This document shows, one piece after another, positions 1 through 7,510 of a stretch of DNA of 24,607 nt. The notes below the pieces were generated by a model. The model was not told the DNA's origin. It saw nothing but the letters and a program-made list of their open reading frames with translations, and searched no databases. The translations under genes were made by a program, and so were the position numbers. Origin of the DNA: an uncultured Lachnospiraceae bacterium (GTDB lineage Bacteria > Bacillota > Clostridia > Lachnospirales > Lachnospiraceae); NCBI GenBank assembly GCA_902476265.1, contig CABSCP010000053.1, positions 1 to 24,607 of the forward strand, read 5' to 3'. Numbering within the stretch: position 1 is the first letter of the stretch; each line of letters begins with the position of its first letter.

Positions 1-78
1 TAATAAAGGGATGGGAAGCCTTGAAAAATGAGGGCTGAGAATTCCGAGAACTTATAAAATTTAAAAGGAGGAAGAGGT

Positions 79-1428
79 ATGAAAAAAACAAAAAAATTAC
101 TGGCAATTGCAGTGACCACGGCGTTGAGCGTAGGAGCCTTGGCCGGGTGTGGACAATCGCCAGTAAAATCTGAAAGCAGTTCTCAGGAAAGCCTGGTCAG
201 CGAAGCCGAGAACAGCCAGTCAGCTGAAACAGGGCAGGCTGCAAAAGAGCAGTCTGCGGAGGAAGTCACCATCAATTTCTGGCATCATTACAGCGCTCAG
301 TCAGCTGAAAATGAAACCCTGATGAATGTGCTGATTCCCAGGTTTGAAGAAGAAAATCCCGGCATTAAGGTGAACGCCGTTTCCCATGAGTGGGCCGATC
401 TTCACGAAAAGATTCTGATCAATGCGAAAGCCGATACACTTCCGGATGTAGCCAGGCTTGACAGCGCATGGATTCCGGAATTTGAAAAGGCTGGAATTTT
501 GATTTCTCTGGATGAGGAGATCCCGGATTTTTCAAAAACAGCGGACACGCTGCTGGAAAGCGCTATGAGCACCGCCTGCATCAACGGTCATTTCTATGGA
601 CTTGCATTGAATACAAATACCAAAATATTATTTTATAACGTAAAAGCCCTTGAGGAAGCTGGGATACAGGTCCCGGCCACAATGGACGAATTTGTGAGTG
701 CGGTGAGAGCGCTGTCCGGAAAAAATGAAAACGGACAGCAGGTGTGGGGATATAACGAACCTGCGCTGGCCGGCTGGAATCTCTGCCCGTTTATCTGGAG
801 CTGCGGGGGTGAACTTTTAAGTCCGGATCAGACCCAAGCCGAAGGCTATTTGAACAGTGGAAAAACAGTAGCAGCCATTCAGATGCTGGCGGATCTTTAC
901 CAGGAGAACGCCATAACCGGATTTAACAGCGGGGACATTCCTATGACGGATGGTTTTGGCACAGGGCGCTATATGATGCTGCTGGAAGGACCCTGGAAAA
1001 TATCCGAAATGGCAGGCGCTTATCCTGATTTCTCCTATGCAACGGCGCAGATGCCCGCGGGAGAAGGGGGCTCTGTATCAGTCCTGGGCGGGGAAGATAT
1101 TTCCATGTTCAAATCAGCCAATAAAGAAGCTGCCTGGAAATTCATGCAGTTTATGACCGGTGAATACGCACAGGTTGAAATGGCAAAATGCAGCCAGATC
1201 CCCGTCAACAAAACGGCGCTGGAGAACGATACAGTCAAAGCCGCAGACTTTGCTCCTTTCATCGAGGCGATCCGGACTGCAAGGAGCAGACCCACCGTGT
1301 CCTGCTGGTCCGAAATTGACAGTGAACTCTCCACCGCGGTCATGGCTGTCATGAACGGGGAGAAAACCGCCAGGGAGGCGATGGACGAACTGGCCGTAAA
1401 GGTGGATGGCCTGTTGGACGGTGAATGA
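79..1428 (+). CDS. Sugar ABC transporter substrate-binding lipoprotein (family 1)
   Basis: This 449-residue protein is read as the extracellular solute-binding lipoprotein of a carbohydrate (CUT1-type) ABC importer. It captures a sugar outside the membrane and delivers it to the two permeases encoded next. The N-terminus is a lipoprotein signal: a KKTKK basic start, a hydrophobic stretch, and a lipobox LAGC with Cys at residue 24. A low-complexity Ser/Glu/Gln linker follows (about residues 28-62). The mature domain opens with INFWHHY and has the family features of periplasmic-binding-like domain 1, including a GRYMMLLEGPW segment near residue 300. The start is supported by AAAGGAGG just upstream. 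Length fits the family. No ATPase gene lies nearby, so a shared MsiK/MsmX-type ATPase is likely (known for CUT1 systems in Firmicutes, inferred here). The sugar cannot be read from the sequence. Confidence 0.93.
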   Translation: MKKTKKLLAIAVTTALSVGALAGCGQSPVKSESSSQESLVSEAENSQSAETGQAAKEQSAEEVTINFWHHYSAQSAENETLMNVLIPRFEEENPGIKVNAVSHEWADLHEKILINAKADTLPDVARLDSAWIPEFEKAGILISLDEEIPDFSKTADTLLESAMSTACINGHFYGLALNTNTKILFYNVKALEEAGIQVPATMDEFVSAVRALSGKNENGQQVWGYNEPALAGWNLCPFIWSCGGELLSPDQTQAEGYLNSGKTVAAIQMLADLYQENAITGFNSGDIPMTDGFGTGRYMMLLEGPWKISEMAGAYPDFSYATAQMPAGEGGSVSVLGGEDISMFKSANKEAAWKFMQFMTGEYAQVEMAKCSQIPVNKTALENDTVKAADFAPFIEAIRTARSRPTVSCWSEIDSELSTAVMAVMNGEKTAREAMDELAVKVDGLLDGE

Positions 1429-1469
1429 GTTTACAGGGATATCCCGTGATTAGTGCAGCGCAAAGCAAC

Positions 1470-1505
1470 GGAAAACAATCCCGTCGCATGTCGAGGTTGT
1501 TTTCC
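1470..1505 (+). other. Intercistronic hairpin between binding protein and permeases
   Basis: A 9-bp perfect stem (GGAAAACAA at 1470-1478 with TTGTTTTCC at 1497-1505) encloses an 18-nt loop in the 172-bp gap after the binding-protein gene. No good U-tract follows, so it is not a clean terminator. A second small hairpin, CTTTCC-TGCG-GGAAAG, lies at 1546-1561. Such hairpins after binding-protein genes commonly protect the upstream mRNA or partly terminate transcription, giving more binding protein than permease. That role is inference. Confidence 0.5.
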
Positions 1506-1600
1506 TTGATTATACTCCTATGCCGGGACTTTAGTCAATTATGAGCTTTCCTGCGGGAAAGGGGCGCGCAAATTTATGATTAGGAAAGGAAGGTCAGAGA

Positions 1601-2485
1601 ATGAGAAAGAACTGGAACAGCAGGATACAGATATTGGCGCTTTTATTACCGGGACTGCTCATCTTTGGAATTTTTACGATTTATCCGATTGTAAAATTAT
1701 TTATCATGAGCTTTTTCAAATGGGATTTCGGCTCCATTCTGAAACAGGAATTTATCGGTCTGCAAAATTACAGTGAGGTATTTACAGACCCTTATTTTCA
1801 TACGGTTTTCGCAAATTCTATCGTATACACCCTGGTGACAGTCCCAGGACAGATGCTTCTGGGGCTGCTAACGGCTCTTTTCATCCACTCGGTCAGCCGC
1901 TTTCAGGTGGGCTTCCGGGTTTGCTATTATCTTCCTGTCATAACAAGCTGGGTAATTGCTTCCTTAGTATTTAAGTATGTTTTCAATACGGAAGGCCTGC
2001 TGAATTATTTTCTGACAAACATCATTCATGTTACGGGGGAAAATATCCGCTGGCTGGATACCCGCTGGGGCGGAATGACAATTGCGATGCTGCTGGGCAT
2101 TTGGAAAGGGATTGGCTGGAACATGGTGGTCTTTCTTGCCGCGCTGCAGACGGTGCCCCAGGAACTATATGAATCTGCGTCGCTGGACGGGGCCGGCGCA
2201 TTTCGGAAATTCCTTTCCGTGACGCTGCCATCCATCAAAGGAACGGTATTATTTGCACTGGTCATGCTCACAATCGGCGGCTTTAACGTATTCACTTCGA
2301 TAAAAATGATTACAGACGGCGGGCCCGGACATCAGACGGACAGCATTCTGACATGGATGTATTATAAGGCTTTCAGCACAGGAAAATTTGGCTATTCGGC
2401 ATCATTGTCATTTATAACGGCTTTTGTACTGGCTTTGCTGGCGCTCCTGCAGTTTAAACTGATGCGGAATAATGAGGAAGCATAG
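1601..2485 (+). CDS. Carbohydrate ABC transporter permease, MalF/UgpA type
   Basis: This 294-residue integral membrane protein is one half of the transmembrane channel of the sugar importer. It has about six hydrophobic segments, beginning with ILALLLPGLLIFGIF. A recognisable EAA loop lies near residues 188-210 (ELYESASLDGAG...VTLP), which docks the cytoplasmic ATPase. The FYPI/LFIMSFF-like N-terminus, the FIGLQNY motif and the GGP(G)HQTDS segment near the C-terminus are typical of MalF/UgpA-family permeases. The chosen ATG has GGAAGG about 8 nt upstream. It is followed after 17 nt by the partner permease, so the two are co-transcribed. Length is normal for the family. Confidence 0.93.
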   Translation: MRKNWNSRIQILALLLPGLLIFGIFTIYPIVKLFIMSFFKWDFGSILKQEFIGLQNYSEVFTDPYFHTVFANSIVYTLVTVPGQMLLGLLTALFIHSVSRFQVGFRVCYYLPVITSWVIASLVFKYVFNTEGLLNYFLTNIIHVTGENIRWLDTRWGGMTIAMLLGIWKGIGWNMVVFLAALQTVPQELYESASLDGAGAFRKFLSVTLPSIKGTVLFALVMLTIGGFNVFTSIKMITDGGPGHQTDSILTWMYYKAFSTGKFGYSASLSFITAFVLALLALLQFKLMRNNEEA

Positions 2486-2502
2486 AAAGGTGCGGTGAAC
2501 CC

Positions 2503-3342
2503 ATGAAAAAAAGAAAGCTTGCCCATACAGTCTTATATTTATTGCTCATAGCCGGTCTAACAGTAGTTGTGCTGCCCATGATCTACATGGTAAATACCTC
2601 TTTGAAGCCAAACGGCGCACTCTATGAATATCCGCCGCGCTTTTTCCCGTCAATTCGCGAAATTACATTGGAAAATTACGGTTATGTGCTGCGGGAAGGG
2701 AAATTTTATATCAATTTTCTGAATAGTCTGTGTGTATCTGTGGTCACAGTTTCCATCGCTGCGCTTGTGGCATCGGCGCTGGGCTTTGTGATCGCGCGTT
2801 TCCGGTTTCCGGGAAGAAATTTCATTTTTGTGTTCATTATGCTGACCATGATTATTCCCGGCACCACATTGATTGTTCCGCAGTATGAACTTGCGGTGAA
2901 GCTTAAAGCGATCAATACGCTATGGGGACTGATCCCTTTTTACGTTGCGTGGGTGATTCCCTACTCCACATTTATGATAAAGGGCTTTGTGGAAAATATT
3001 CCGCGGGAACTGGATGAAGCAATTTATATGGATGGGGGAAGCATTTTTACCGTATTTTTCCGGATTGTCCTTCCGCTGGCAAAAGCAGGGGTCGCTTCCG
3101 TATCCATCTTTAACTTCCTGACGGCGTGGGAAGAGTTCCCCTGGGCGAATACGGTGATCAACGATAATCTGAAAAGAACCCTGCCCATCGCAATTTCCGG
3201 ATTTTTCGGACAGCACCAGTTCACCCAGTGGGGATATGTGTTTGCCCTTTCCTGCCTGAGCCTTGTTCCGATCCTCCTCGTATTCATTTTCTGCCAGAAA
3301 TTTTTTGTATCCGGACTTACCGCAGGGAGCGTAAAGGGATAA
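2503..3342 (+). CDS. Carbohydrate ABC transporter permease, MalG/UgpE type
   Basis: This 279-residue protein is the second channel subunit, of the MalG/UgpE group. It has about six membrane segments and an EAA loop near residues 169-192 (ELDEAIYMDGG...RIVLPLAK). It ends in GLTAGSVKG, the characteristic C-terminal tail of MalG-like permeases that contacts the ATPase. An AAAGGTG element lies upstream of the ATG. The last codons are unusual at DNA level: the final 32 coding bases and the next 8 bases recur, at 36 of 40 positions, about 10.2 kb downstream (13493-13532). There they form the ascending arm of a perfect terminator. Here that terminator's descending arm is cut short, so the native 3' end of this operon appears to have been split from its terminator. 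Confidence 0.93.
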   Translation: MKKRKLAHTVLYLLLIAGLTVVVLPMIYMVNTSLKPNGALYEYPPRFFPSIREITLENYGYVLREGKFYINFLNSLCVSVVTVSIAALVASALGFVIARFRFPGRNFIFVFIMLTMIIPGTTLIVPQYELAVKLKAINTLWGLIPFYVAWVIPYSTFMIKGFVENIPRELDEAIYMDGGSIFTVFFRIVLPLAKAGVASVSIFNFLTAWEEFPWANTVINDNLKRTLPIAISGFFGQHQFTQWGYVFALSCLSLVPILLVFIFCQKFFVSGLTAGSVKG

Positions 3343-3350
3343 AAACCTTT
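3311..3350 (+). repeat. Direct repeat, left copy (permease 3' end)
   Basis: This 40-bp stretch covers the permease's last codons and stop and matches 13493-13532 at 36 of 40 positions. The last 24 bp (3327-3350) are identical to 13509-13532. The two copies bracket the whole CRISPR module in the same orientation. After the repeat the sequences diverge: here GATAACG, there ACGCTTTTTTT, which completes a terminator. Confidence 0.85.
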
Positions 3351-3355
3351 GATAA

Positions 3356-3396
3356 CGTTGATGTACAGAGGGCGCGTTGCCTTCTGTACACCAACG
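3356..3396 (+). terminator. Strong hairpin after permease operon (probable terminator)
   Basis: An 18-bp stem runs from CGTTGATGTACAGAGGGC (3356-3373) to the matching arm at 3379-3396, with one mismatch, one G-U pair and a 5-nt loop. It is followed by CTATTCCCCTTTCT, which is pyrimidine-rich but not a strict T run. It probably terminates the sugar-importer operon. A structured remnant of a mobile element end is an alternative. Confidence 0.55.
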
Positions 3397-3726
3397 CTAT
3401 TCCCCTTTCTGAACACAATCTGTACAAAGAAGCATTTTTATTTTATAAAAAATGTTTTCCCTCTATTCAACTAAGATGATGTATTTTTCATGTCTAATAA
3501 AATCAAGTTACCCCCCCTTTTTTTTGTTAAAATATTATATATTTTTAGAGATGATCATTTGCTGCTACCATATTAGATAGTAAATATATTGAAAAATAAA
3601 TAGGTTAAAAGAAAAGTTATGTCATTTTTGCACAAAAGGTGATATAATATACAAAATAATGCTGTTGCAGGGAAAGTATGAAATACGGGAGAAAAATATT
3701 GTATTCAGACATGAAAGGCGGATGAT
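3397..3726 (+). other. A+T-rich leader of the type III operon
   Basis: Together with the hairpin before it, this makes a 384-bp gap without a convincing gene. It holds a homopolymer junction of seven C then eight T (3511-3525), long A+T-rich stretches, the extended -10 promoter near 3640-3648 and a Shine-Dalgarno-like AAAGGCGG before the CARF-HEPN gene. I looked for CRISPR repeats in it and saw none. Confidence 0.6.
3640..3648 (+). promoter_or_regulatory. Extended -10 promoter for the CRISPR effector operon
   Basis: TGATATAAT is an extended -10 element (TG-N-TATAAT) about 80 bp upstream of the first cas gene. The -35 region at the right distance (TGTCAT, 3620-3625) is poor, as is common for extended -10 promoters. 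No other equally good promoter is seen before the overlapping genes to 13028. Confidence 0.55.
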
Positions 3727-5325
3727 ATGAGTAAAAAAAATGTGCTGTTGTTGTGTTTAAGCCCTCTCAAACCAGGAGGAAATGACAGAAAATATTCCTA
3801 TTTTGATGGAGAGGAATATTTCCTGACAGGATTTATGACGAATGAGCCGCCTGCAAAAAGTGTGATTGAGCGGCTTCACAGAAGCGGAGAACGGTTGGAT
3901 AAGATTGTTATGATCTGTTCTCAAACGGTTTCCAAAGAAACCGTTTTGCAGGCGATTCAAAAATCCAAACTGAATGAGGAGAAACTTGGGGGGCTTAAGG
4001 AAAAAGAAGCAGCCTGTGATATTGATATGTTGGCTATGACCCATCAACAGTGCTTTGAAGCAGTAATCCGGCAGTTTTCAGAAAAGACGGATTCCGCATA
4101 CGTGACGGATCCGATTTGTTTTCAGCCAGTTGATACACTGGATTATACGGAAGCGGACCAGGTCGCCGAATGCGCAGTGAGAGCTGCCTGTGAGGTAATG
4201 GCGGATGGAAATGATGTGGATTTATATATTGATTTTAACGGCGGGCAGCGTTATATGGCATTCATGATTCTGAGTATTGCCAACCTGATGAAAGCCCGAA
4301 AGGTTGCAATTCAGGATATTATGACCATGAATTATGATAACGGGCCAGACGGTGCCGTCTCTATCCAGAGTATGAAAGCTGTTTTTGGCTGTATAGATCT
4401 CGTGTCGGGGATTACAGAATATCTGAACTATGGAAGGATCAAGACCTTAAAGGAGTATTTTGAGGGATGTAAGAATGATAAGGTACGGGCGATTTTATCT
4501 TCGATGGAGGAATTTTCCCATGATATGCAGCTATGCAGGACCAGACTGATATTTGAACGGAAAGGTAAGCTGAAAGAGGAACTGGAAAGTTATCTGGAAG
4601 ATGCAAAAAGAAATAGCAGACAGGACGCATTTGAAATCCTGTTTTCCTATGTGGTGCAGGATATTCTGAACGGATATGGTCCGCTGCTGAAAGGGGATCT
4701 TCCGGAGGTGGTCAGGTGGTGTGTGGAAAAAGAATTTATTCAGCAGGCACTGACTTTTTTCGTGGAAAGGATGCCAATCTATTTTTTTGACACAGGGCTT
4801 TATGAATCTACCCAGGGCGAAAGAAAAGAATATGACACTTTTTTGAACAGATGTTCTGAACTGTATATAAAGAATAGGGGTAAGGATGGGAAAGAAAAAA
4901 AACTGATACAAAATTATGTAAGTAATTTTAGCAATTATGATAAAAAATACAGCTGGATGGTTAGCTATTTACGGAATAGCAAGGAAATGACTTCCTGTTT
5001 TCCGGATGCGCGTCTGATGCGCCGAATGGTATCAAAGGGTAAAATGAACTGGATAGAGATTCCAGAGGAATATAAGAATCTGAAGCTGCAGCGGGAACAG
5101 CTGGAAAACGCAAGGAGAAATGCATCCAAACTGCTTTCTTATATCGATATCGGGCGTGCGCAGACAAATGACAGGAACAGAGCGGGAACCATTCTGATTG
5201 GATATTATCTTCTTAAAGAGCAGAGAAACTTAACCAACCATGCAAATGATTTCGGGAAGGCGGCATGGGAGTATCCGGATATCTGTCATATTCTGCTTCT
5301 GTGTGCGGATATATTGCACGGATGA
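3727..5325 (+). CDS. CARF-HEPN ribonuclease of type III CRISPR (Csm6/Csx1-like, TM1812 group)
   Basis: This 532-residue protein is read as a cyclic-oligoadenylate-activated ribonuclease. Residues about 4-225 look like a CARF (Rossmann-like) sensor: a KNVLLLCLSPLK strand and loop, a YFDGEEYFLTGFMTNEP segment, LDKIVMICSQTV, and a DFNGGQR motif at 169-175. That motif sits where the Csx DxTHG motif falls in TM1812-type proteins. The C-terminal half is helical and ends with R500-NLTN-H505, matching the Rx4H catalytic motif of HEPN RNases. Family knowledge: such proteins dimerise, bind cOA made by Cas10 and degrade RNA non-specifically. The ATG at 3727 follows AAAGGCGG; the overlapping ATG at 3722 stops after two codons. 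The cas10-like gene starts 24 nt later. The exact subfamily name is uncertain. Confidence 0.82.
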   Translation: MSKKNVLLLCLSPLKPGGNDRKYSYFDGEEYFLTGFMTNEPPAKSVIERLHRSGERLDKIVMICSQTVSKETVLQAIQKSKLNEEKLGGLKEKEAACDIDMLAMTHQQCFEAVIRQFSEKTDSAYVTDPICFQPVDTLDYTEADQVAECAVRAACEVMADGNDVDLYIDFNGGQRYMAFMILSIANLMKARKVAIQDIMTMNYDNGPDGAVSIQSMKAVFGCIDLVSGITEYLNYGRIKTLKEYFEGCKNDKVRAILSSMEEFSHDMQLCRTRLIFERKGKLKEELESYLEDAKRNSRQDAFEILFSYVVQDILNGYGPLLKGDLPEVVRWCVEKEFIQQALTFFVERMPIYFFDTGLYESTQGERKEYDTFLNRCSELYIKNRGKDGKEKKLIQNYVSNFSNYDKKYSWMVSYLRNSKEMTSCFPDARLMRRMVSKGKMNWIEIPEEYKNLKLQREQLENARRNASKLLSYIDIGRAQTNDRNRAGTILIGYYLLKEQRNLTNHANDFGKAAWEYPDICHILLLCADILHG

Positions 5326-5349
5326 GATAACGAAAGGGGGAGGAATTAC

Positions 5350-6891
5350 ATGGAATATCTGGTAGTAATGGAAGTTTCACAAAAACAAAAGTATATTTTT
5401 AAGACGAACCGCCTTGCGGAGAACATAGGGGCCTCAATTTTGATCCGGGATATTACAGAAGTGCTTCCGGAGCGGATGGCCGAAGAGACGGCAGAACAGA
5501 CGAAAGCAGCACAGAAATTGATTTTGAAGGGCGGAGGAAAATGTGTTTATGCATTTTCGGAAGAGAGCTGTGCCTATGAATTTGTGAAAAGAATGAGCAG
5601 GCGGATTTTGGAGGAATATCCTGGTGTAGAACTATTCATGGCATCCTTTGCTTATTGTGAAAAAAAAGAATTCATCGTAGAGGCAATGCTGGAATTATAT
5701 GACAGACTGGAAAAGAAAAAGGCCGGAAGAGAGTCCGTTTTCAGACTGTATGATCTGGGAATCGCCAGACAGTGTGTCTCCACACAGCTTCCGGCGGTGG
5801 GAGTCAGCGACAGGGGGGAATTTATTTCCGCGGAGGTGCAGACAAAGCTGAGGGCAGCCAAAGAGCGGCAGAACGAGTTGTTTTCAGAACTTTTGCCCCA
5901 AACAGAAGGGAAAAAAATAAGATTTGCAAATGAATTTACAGAACTGGGCGGCACACAAGGCAGCAAAAACTATCTTGCTGTAGCCGTGATCGATGGCAAT
6001 AAGATGGGGAAAAAAATAAAACATTTCAGAGAGGAATTTTGCAAAAAGCACACCTGGGTGGATGAAAAGTTTAATTCTGCTTATAAAGAAGAGATCTTCC
6101 GCTTGAGTCAGGAGATTGATCATGGTTATAAAGAGGCTGTAAAAGAGACGATTGCGAAGCTTTTTAAAAATTTGGAACGGCTTGTAAAGGAAGGTACTGT
6201 GAGCGGAAAAACGGACGAGGACGGAACCGTGGTGCTTCCGCTGAGGCCGCTGATTCTGGCAGGGGATGACATCTGCTTTGTTTCGGATGCGAGGATAGGG
6301 ACTGCATTGGCAAAGGACATGCTTTCCAACATCGAAAAAATACGCATAGAGTCGCTGGGAAATATAAAGATGTGCGCGGCAGCCGGAATTACCATGGTTA
6401 AAGTTACGTATCCGTTTTTCCGGGCGCATGAACTGGCGGAGGAACTGTGCCATAGCGCTAAGACGCTGCTGGAAGAAAAAGAAGAGGCGTCTGTTTTGGA
6501 TTTTCATGTGGCACAGGGAGAAATCGAAGGAAGTCTGTCTGAAATCCGCCGGGAAAAGTATAACAAAGGAACTTTGACCAGCAAGCCTTTTTACCTGCAT
6601 GAAAATGAAAGAGGCTGTTCGATAGCGGTTTTTGAGGAGCATATGGAAGTATTAAGAAGCGGGGCGGTGGGGCGCAGCACATTGCGGGAATACAGAAGCG
6701 CTTTGAGCGCCGGGGAAATTGCTGCCAGACAATTCGTATCGGAAAAGCGGATGGCGGACAGGATCAAAGAATATTTGGGACGGGATATGCCTGAAAGTTA
6801 CAGGCAGGGCAGGTGTATCGATTTCGATGTGCTTGAAATGCTGGATCTGTATCATGTGCTGGAGGGAAAAAATGAAAACTTACCAGGTTAA
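5350..6891 (+). CDS. cas10: Cas10-like palm protein, HD-less, with AGDD
   Basis: This 513-residue protein is the signature large subunit of a type III CRISPR complex. The N-terminus begins directly with a palm/ferredoxin-like segment (residues 1-100, including QKQKYIFKTNRLAENIGAS, the Cmr2-like first palm pattern). The N-terminal HD nuclease domain of full-size Cas10 is absent, and the protein is much shorter than the usual 700-1000 residues. The second palm carries DGNKMG (215-220) and LAGDDI (303-308), the metal-binding positions of the cyclase. The canonical GGDD is here AGDD; D215, D306 and D307 are kept. A helical C-terminal domain follows (about 390-513). Expected role: scaffold plus cyclic-oligoadenylate synthesis feeding the CARF protein upstream, without ssDNase activity. 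A strong AAAGGGGGAGG precedes the start. Its 3' end overlaps the next gene by 20 bp. Confidence 0.83.
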   Translation: MEYLVVMEVSQKQKYIFKTNRLAENIGASILIRDITEVLPERMAEETAEQTKAAQKLILKGGGKCVYAFSEESCAYEFVKRMSRRILEEYPGVELFMASFAYCEKKEFIVEAMLELYDRLEKKKAGRESVFRLYDLGIARQCVSTQLPAVGVSDRGEFISAEVQTKLRAAKERQNELFSELLPQTEGKKIRFANEFTELGGTQGSKNYLAVAVIDGNKMGKKIKHFREEFCKKHTWVDEKFNSAYKEEIFRLSQEIDHGYKEAVKETIAKLFKNLERLVKEGTVSGKTDEDGTVVLPLRPLILAGDDICFVSDARIGTALAKDMLSNIEKIRIESLGNIKMCAAAGITMVKVTYPFFRAHELAEELCHSAKTLLEEKEEASVLDFHVAQGEIEGSLSEIRREKYNKGTLTSKPFYLHENERGCSIAVFEEHMEVLRSGAVGRSTLREYRSALSAGEIAARQFVSEKRMADRIKEYLGRDMPESYRQGRCIDFDVLEMLDLYHVLEGKNENLPG

Positions 6892-7510
6892 GATAAAAAC
6901 AGAAACGGATACTATGCTGGGGAGCGGGCAGTCTTTGCCGGGAGCGATTGACAGCGATATCAGGTATGATGAAAATGGTATACCTTATATGAATGCAAAA
7001 ACAATGAAGGGATATCTGGGAGAACAAATGAGGTGGATATACAGCCTGTATCCGGAAAAGTTTGCAGAGGTATCTCTGTCCGAATTGTTGGGCAGCCCGG
7101 ATACGGAAGGAATAAAGAGGAACGGGAAGCTTCGTTTTTCTGCCGTACAGCTTTCGGCAGGAATCGCAGATCGTCTGAAAAAGGCGGTAAAAGAAAAAAC
7201 GGTCACCAAAGAAGAGATACTGGACAGCATGACTGTTATTTTTTCCTATACCAGTCTGGACGAAGAGGGCATTGCAAAAGACCACACATTACGCAGAATC
7301 AGGATGATCAGGGGTGGAATGACCTTTGAATCCAATATTTATGTGGATGAAATAAGCCCTTTAGAGGAAGAACTGCTGGCATATGCACTCTGCTCTCTGC
7401 AGCATATCGGAATGGAGAAAAGCAAGGGAAAAGGCGTAGTCCGGTGCGATATTTTTGAGAATGGAGAAAGTCTCAGGGATCGTTACTTAAAAGGAGGCAG
7501 CGGCTTATGA
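6872..7510 (+). CDS. Csm3/Cas7-like RAMP protein (small)
   Basis: This 212-residue protein is a single-RAMP subunit of the Csm3/Cas7 kind, expected to line the crRNA backbone. It opens with a beta strand, then a LGSGQ loop (about 16-20) and DENGIPYMNAKTMKG (33-47), matching the Csm3 pattern of Asp followed by IPxSSLKG. D33 is in the position of the catalytic Asp that cuts target RNA in Csm3. Near the C-terminus, GMEKSKGKGVVRCDI is a glycine-rich RAMP loop. I chose the ATG at 6872, with GGAGG 6 nt upstream, over a longer in-frame extension from 6719. The extension would overlap cas10 by 173 bp and reads as out-of-frame cas10 sequence. The stop overlaps the next start (ATGA). Confidence 0.78.
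   Translation: MKTYQVKIKTETDTMLGSGQSLPGAIDSDIRYDENGIPYMNAKTMKGYLGEQMRWIYSLYPEKFAEVSLSELLGSPDTEGIKRNGKLRFSAVQLSAGIADRLKKAVKEKTVTKEEILDSMTVIFSYTSLDEEGIAKDHTLRRIRMIRGGMTFESNIYVDEISPLEEELLAYALCSLQHIGMEKSKGKGVVRCDIFENGESLRDRYLKGGSGL

Noticed and set aside
21..58. A promoter for the sugar importer (TTGAAA at 21 and TATAAA at 53)
   Set aside because: The spacing is 26 nt, too long for a sigma-A promoter. The true promoter probably lies before the window.
3228..3479. An 83-codon open frame over the permease end and hairpin
   Set aside because: It is out of frame with the permease, runs through the hairpin, and has no ribosome binding site or recognisable protein character.
5884..6642. A 252-codon open frame antisense to cas10
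   Set aside because: It lies entirely inside cas10 on the other strand, is rich in Phe, Cys and Arg without motifs, and has no ribosome binding site context. It is a shadow frame.
6719..6871. N-terminal extension of the small Csm3-like RAMP
   Set aside because: The extra 51 codons are cas10 sequence in another frame. GGAGG 6 nt before 6872 and the start MKTYQVKIKT fit a RAMP N-terminus.
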